From contig QEUP01000013.1 of the NCBI GenBank assembly GCA_003577145.1, forward strand, positions 62,001-126,000: a DNA stretch of 64,000 nt, written 5' to 3'. Made by a program: the position numbers and the translations under genes. Shown here piece by piece: positions 61,534-64,000 of the stretch. The notes under the pieces were generated by a model. It did not search any database, was not told the DNA's origin, and saw only the letters and a program-made list of their open reading frames with translations. How positions within the stretch are numbered: the stretch's first letter is position 1; the number at the start of each line of letters is the position of its first letter. This DNA is from Acidobacteriota bacterium (GTDB lineage: Bacteria > Actinomycetota > Acidimicrobiia > Acidimicrobiales > Microtrichaceae).

Positions 61534-62777
61534 CAGGCAGGTGGGAAGAGGCGGTTCGCGCTTGCCGCTTCTCCGTAGTTCCCGAACAGTGGGATGGCGA
61601 GGTCCTCGACCGTCAGGACGGCCGCCACCCGACCCAGGTCGTCATCGAGGTTGTCCAAGGTGGAGAGGCGGTTGGCAAAGGCCGCGTTGGCTCGCAACGG
61701 ATCGACGAAGGTGCCGCGCTCGGTGTCCTCCTCAGCCGGCGTCTCGGTCTCCTCGTCGACCTCGGGCAGGGCTTCGGCAACGACGAGAGACGCCGGACCT
61801 GCTGCAACCATCTCCTCGATGAGCGGGTACATGAAGCTCTCGTTGGGCACCACCGCTCCGGGGCCGGATACGAAGACCCAGCGCACCCCCGGGGGTGGGA
61901 GGACCGCCGAGGGCTGCTCGGCGGCGGCTGGAGATTCGTACTCGAGCAGCCGCAGTTGACGGAGGAGCTTGACGAAGGCCTGGCCTTCGGTCACCTCGCC
62001 GGAGGGAGGAGCCTCGTCTCCGGCGTCTCCGCCCTGCCCTGTCGTCCCTCCCGATCCATCGGTGGCGGTCGCGAAGGTGACCGAGGGGACACCGGGTACG
62101 AGGGAGTCCCCGCCTTCGGCCCAGAGACCGAGCTCCGCGTTGAGCACCGCGAAAGCCAGCTGCTGTCCGGGCTCGAGCACCACGACTTCCTCTTGTGCCG
62201 ACGGCTCGGCCTCGCTCGACTCGAGAAGCGCGGCGGCCAGGTCCGTGACGAACCTGTCTCGGGCTTCCTCGGGCGTTATGGTGAGCGCCCCGTCCCCGGA
62301 GCCACCCTCACCGCCGGCAGTCGCACCGGAGCCGTTATCGTCGACGTCGGCATACATCTCGGCCAGCTCGGCGAGGACCTGCTCGTCGTCGAGGTCGAGC
62401 CTTTCGTCGACCCACAGGATCCCTTCGAAGTCAGAGCCCGCTTCGACCAGGCGCTGTTGGGTCATCTCGATCGCGCTCGGGTTGGTCCCCCGCACGGCCA
62501 GGATCATGGTCGGCACGTCCGTGAGGGTGCCCTCGATCAGACGGGCAACGCCTTCCTCCTCGAACGCCTCGGTTCTCTCGGTGAGGTCCTCCAGGTCGGT
62601 CTTGAGCAACTCGTTCTCGCCCTTGGTCCGCGCGACCGATTCCTCCAGGCCGTTCAGCTGGGTCCTGAGCACCTCCACGGTCGCTTTGTCGAGGAAGGTC
62701 GCCCCGAGCGCGACGCCTATACCCAGCGCGAGGAACACGGCGGTGATGCTGACGATGTGGTAGCGGAGGTTGATCAT
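61533..62777 (-). CDS. MctB-like (DUF3186) membrane-anchored protein
   Basis: 414 residues. One N-terminal helix (YHIVSITAVFLALGIGVALG near 5-24), a coiled coil (RTQLNGLEESVARTKGENEL near 36-55), then an extracytoplasmic domain with low-complexity insertions (Gly/Ser and Glu-rich stretches near 145-170 and 250-275). In M. tuberculosis the homologue Rv1698 was described as a copper-efflux channel of the outer membrane. Here the N-terminal helix looks like a plain inner-membrane anchor. Directly follows steA, as in mycobacteria. ATG at 62777. Confidence 0.85.
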   Translation of the reverse strand: MINLRYHIVSITAVFLALGIGVALGATFLDKATVEVLRTQLNGLEESVARTKGENELLKTDLEDLTERTEAFEEEGVARLIEGTLTDVPTMILAVRGTNPSAIEMTQQRLVEAGSDFEGILWVDERLDLDDEQVLAELAEMYADVDDNGSGATAGGEGGSGDGALTITPEEARDRFVTDLAAALLESSEAEPSAQEEVVVLEPGQQLAFAVLNAELGLWAEGGDSLVPGVPSVTFATATDGSGGTTGQGGDAGDEAPPSGEVTEGQAFVKLLRQLRLLEYESPAAAEQPSAVLPPPGVRWVFVSGPGAVVPNESFMYPLIEEMVAAGPASLVVAEALPEVDEETETPAEEDTERGTFVDPLRANAAFANRLSTLDNLDDDLGRVAAVLTVEDLAIPLFGNYGEAASANRLFPPA

Positions 62778-62787
62778 CTCTCGAGGT

Positions 62788-63975
62788 TCAATTGGTGAGG
62801 GTGAACCAGAAGCCCCGGAGGACGACACGGACGGGTTCGCTGACGAGGGTTATCACGACCAGCGTGAAGATCGCAGACAGGATCAGCAAGGAGAGATCCC
62901 GCTTGCGGATCCGCGTCTTGTAGAGGCGACTGACGCCCTTGGCGTCGACGAGAATGGGGCCGACCTTCATGCGGACCAGGAACGTCGAGGCCATACCTTC
63001 CCGACCCTTGTCGAGGAACTCCACCATCGAGTTGTGTGTCCCGACGGCAACTATGAGCTCGGCTCCCTTCTCGTACGCGAGAAGCATGGCTATGTCCTCG
63101 CTCGTGCCGGCCGCGCCGAACAGTTGGTATTCGACCCCCATTTCTCGCAACCGTTCGGCGCCTGGCGCCCGTCCGTCCTCGTAGGCGTGGACTACGAGCT
63201 TCGCTCCACAGCAGATGGCCTGCTCACTGACCGAGTCGAAGTCGCCGATGATCAGGTCGGGCTTGAGCCCGCGTTCGAGCAGAGCATCGGCTCCCCCGTC
63301 CACCCCCACCAGGAGCGGGCGCAGCTCTTGGATGTACCCGCTGCCCCGTAGGAGCGCGAGGTCCTCCTTGTAGTCGCTGCCTCTCACGACCAGCAGCACC
63401 TGCCGGTTGGCGAAGTCGATACCGACGTCGGGGATGTCCAGATCATCCCGGACGAGATGGTGTTCCCGCGCCAAGTACTCGAGGGTGTTCTCAGCGAAGC
63501 GTTCGAGCTCGGCTCCGAGTGTCCGGCGTGCCTCATCGAGCACCGCTTCGATGGAGTCGACGCTCTGGCGGGTTCCTGTGGCGATCCGGTGGTCTCCCAC
63601 GAGGACATGGCCTCCCACGACCGAGACCTCGGTGCCCTCGTCGAGCTCATCCATGATCGCCGGACCGACCTCGTCCACGAGGAGCACGCCGGCTTTGAGG
63701 AGGATGAGCGGCCCCTCGTTCGGATAGCGGCCGGTGGTGGAGGCGCTGGCGTTGAGCACCGCGCTCGCGCCCGCCTCGACGAGCGTCTCGGCGGCAACCC
63801 TGTCGATGTCCTCGTGATCGATCACCGCGATCTCACCGGGCTGGAGTCGCTTCACCAGGGCCTTGGTCTTCTTGTCCACCCGGGCCAACCCGACCGCGAC
63901 CTCGTCGCGACCTGCTCGGCGTGACGCCCTCTCCTGTCGCCCGTGGCGGCGTTCGTCCCGTCGAGTGCCCATCAT
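62788..63975 (-). CDS. steA: Putative cytokinetic ring protein SteA
   Basis: 395 residues. Rossmann/TPK-like core: VAVGLARVDKKTKALVKRL near 25-43, VDGGADALLERGLKPDLIIG near 222-241, DFDSVSEQAICCG near 242, LFGAAGTSEDIAMLLAYEKG near 281, and a C-terminal transmembrane helix (LSLLILSAIFTLVVITLV near 362-379) with a short tail. In corynebacteria SteA works with SteB (the MctB-like partner) in cell separation. Two adjacent ATGs; the 5' end is 25 bases inside the window. Confidence 0.9.
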   Translation of the reverse strand: MMGTRRDERRHGRQERASRRAGRDEVAVGLARVDKKTKALVKRLQPGEIAVIDHEDIDRVAAETLVEAGASAVLNASASTTGRYPNEGPLILLKAGVLLVDEVGPAIMDELDEGTEVSVVGGHVLVGDHRIATGTRQSVDSIEAVLDEARRTLGAELERFAENTLEYLAREHHLVRDDLDIPDVGIDFANRQVLLVVRGSDYKEDLALLRGSGYIQELRPLLVGVDGGADALLERGLKPDLIIGDFDSVSEQAICCGAKLVVHAYEDGRAPGAERLREMGVEYQLFGAAGTSEDIAMLLAYEKGAELIVAVGTHNSMVEFLDKGREGMASTFLVRMKVGPILVDAKGVSRLYKTRIRKRDLSLLILSAIFTLVVITLVSEPVRVVLRGFWFTLTN

Positions 63976-64000
63976 CGTCCTCGCTCCGCTGCTGCCGAAG

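Overview
The window is a G+C-rich chromosomal segment of an actinobacterium. The gene order gcvH - FHA protein - MerR - bifunctional-nuclease-domain protein - MerR (1.2-3.6 kb) matches the gcvH-garA-Rv1828-Rv1829-Rv1830 cluster of mycobacteria. The right half (der, cmk, rluB-type synthase, scpB, scpA, xerD, NUDIX, pyrG, mctB, steA) has the same gene content as the mycobacterial steA-mctB-pyrG ... scpA-scpB-cmk-der region. There are no mycolic-acid or sporulation genes. The frequent GTG starts, the SteA/MctB pair and the mixture of respiratory nitrate reductase, P450 and B12 genes suggest a free-living actinobacterium outside the mycolate group, possibly Acidimicrobiia-like. The taxonomic guess is inference only.

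Layout. 0-6.2 kb: glycine cleavage T (partial) and H proteins, two MerR regulators, a zinc-ribbon FHA protein, and a fused sugar nucleotidyltransferase/phosphohexomutase-like protein. 6.3-9.5 kb: CDP-alcohol phosphatidyltransferase, HIT protein, SRAP (YedK-like) protein and a GT2-GtrA glycosyltransferase. 9.5-12.2 kb: a two-subunit B12-dependent acyl-CoA mutase with isobutyryl-CoA-mutase-type active-site residues, preceded by a MarR gene and a candidate operator. 12.2-18.5 kb: a cobalamin uptake locus. A membrane-anchored secreted protein resembling the DUF4430/transcobalamin beta-domain is divergent from an ECF transporter (T, fused A1-A2, S), which is followed by a secreted alpha-toroid protein resembling the transcobalamin alpha-domain. 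Each of the two secreted proteins has its own cobalamin riboswitch. 18.6-26.4 kb: assorted genes including DegV, an in-frame Rpf-like lipoprotein/PlsY fusion, an orphan solute-binding lipoprotein, a bacterial cereblon-like (CULT) protein, and a P450-TetR pair. 26.5-34.3 kb: narGHJI as a tightly overlapping operon, divergent from a TehA/SLAC1-family anion channel. 34.3-43.6 kb: tRNA-Pro(GGG), an acyl-CoA carboxyltransferase, a SpoIIE-type phosphatase, der, a DUF512 radical-SAM-like protein and ispH. 43.6-53.7 kb: plsC-like, cmk, aroA, tyrA, aroH, rluB-like, scpB, scpA, trpS, xerD and NUDIX. 53.7-64 kb: pyrG and a probable envelope module made of an MraY/WecA-like transferase, an alkaline-phosphatase-like membrane protein, GT4, MurJ, an MctB-like protein and SteA.

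How it fits together. The most coherent story is B12. The 12.2-18.5 kb locus looks like an importer with two secreted capture proteins that correspond to the two halves of animal transcobalamin/intrinsic factor. A B12-dependent mutase lies directly beside it. The second theme is anaerobic nitrate respiration with a possible SLAC1-like nitrate/nitrite channel in place of NarK. The right side is a conserved housekeeping region joining aromatic amino acid biosynthesis, chromosome segregation and cell-envelope/division genes. Most calls rest on recognisable motifs in the translated sequence. No database search was run.
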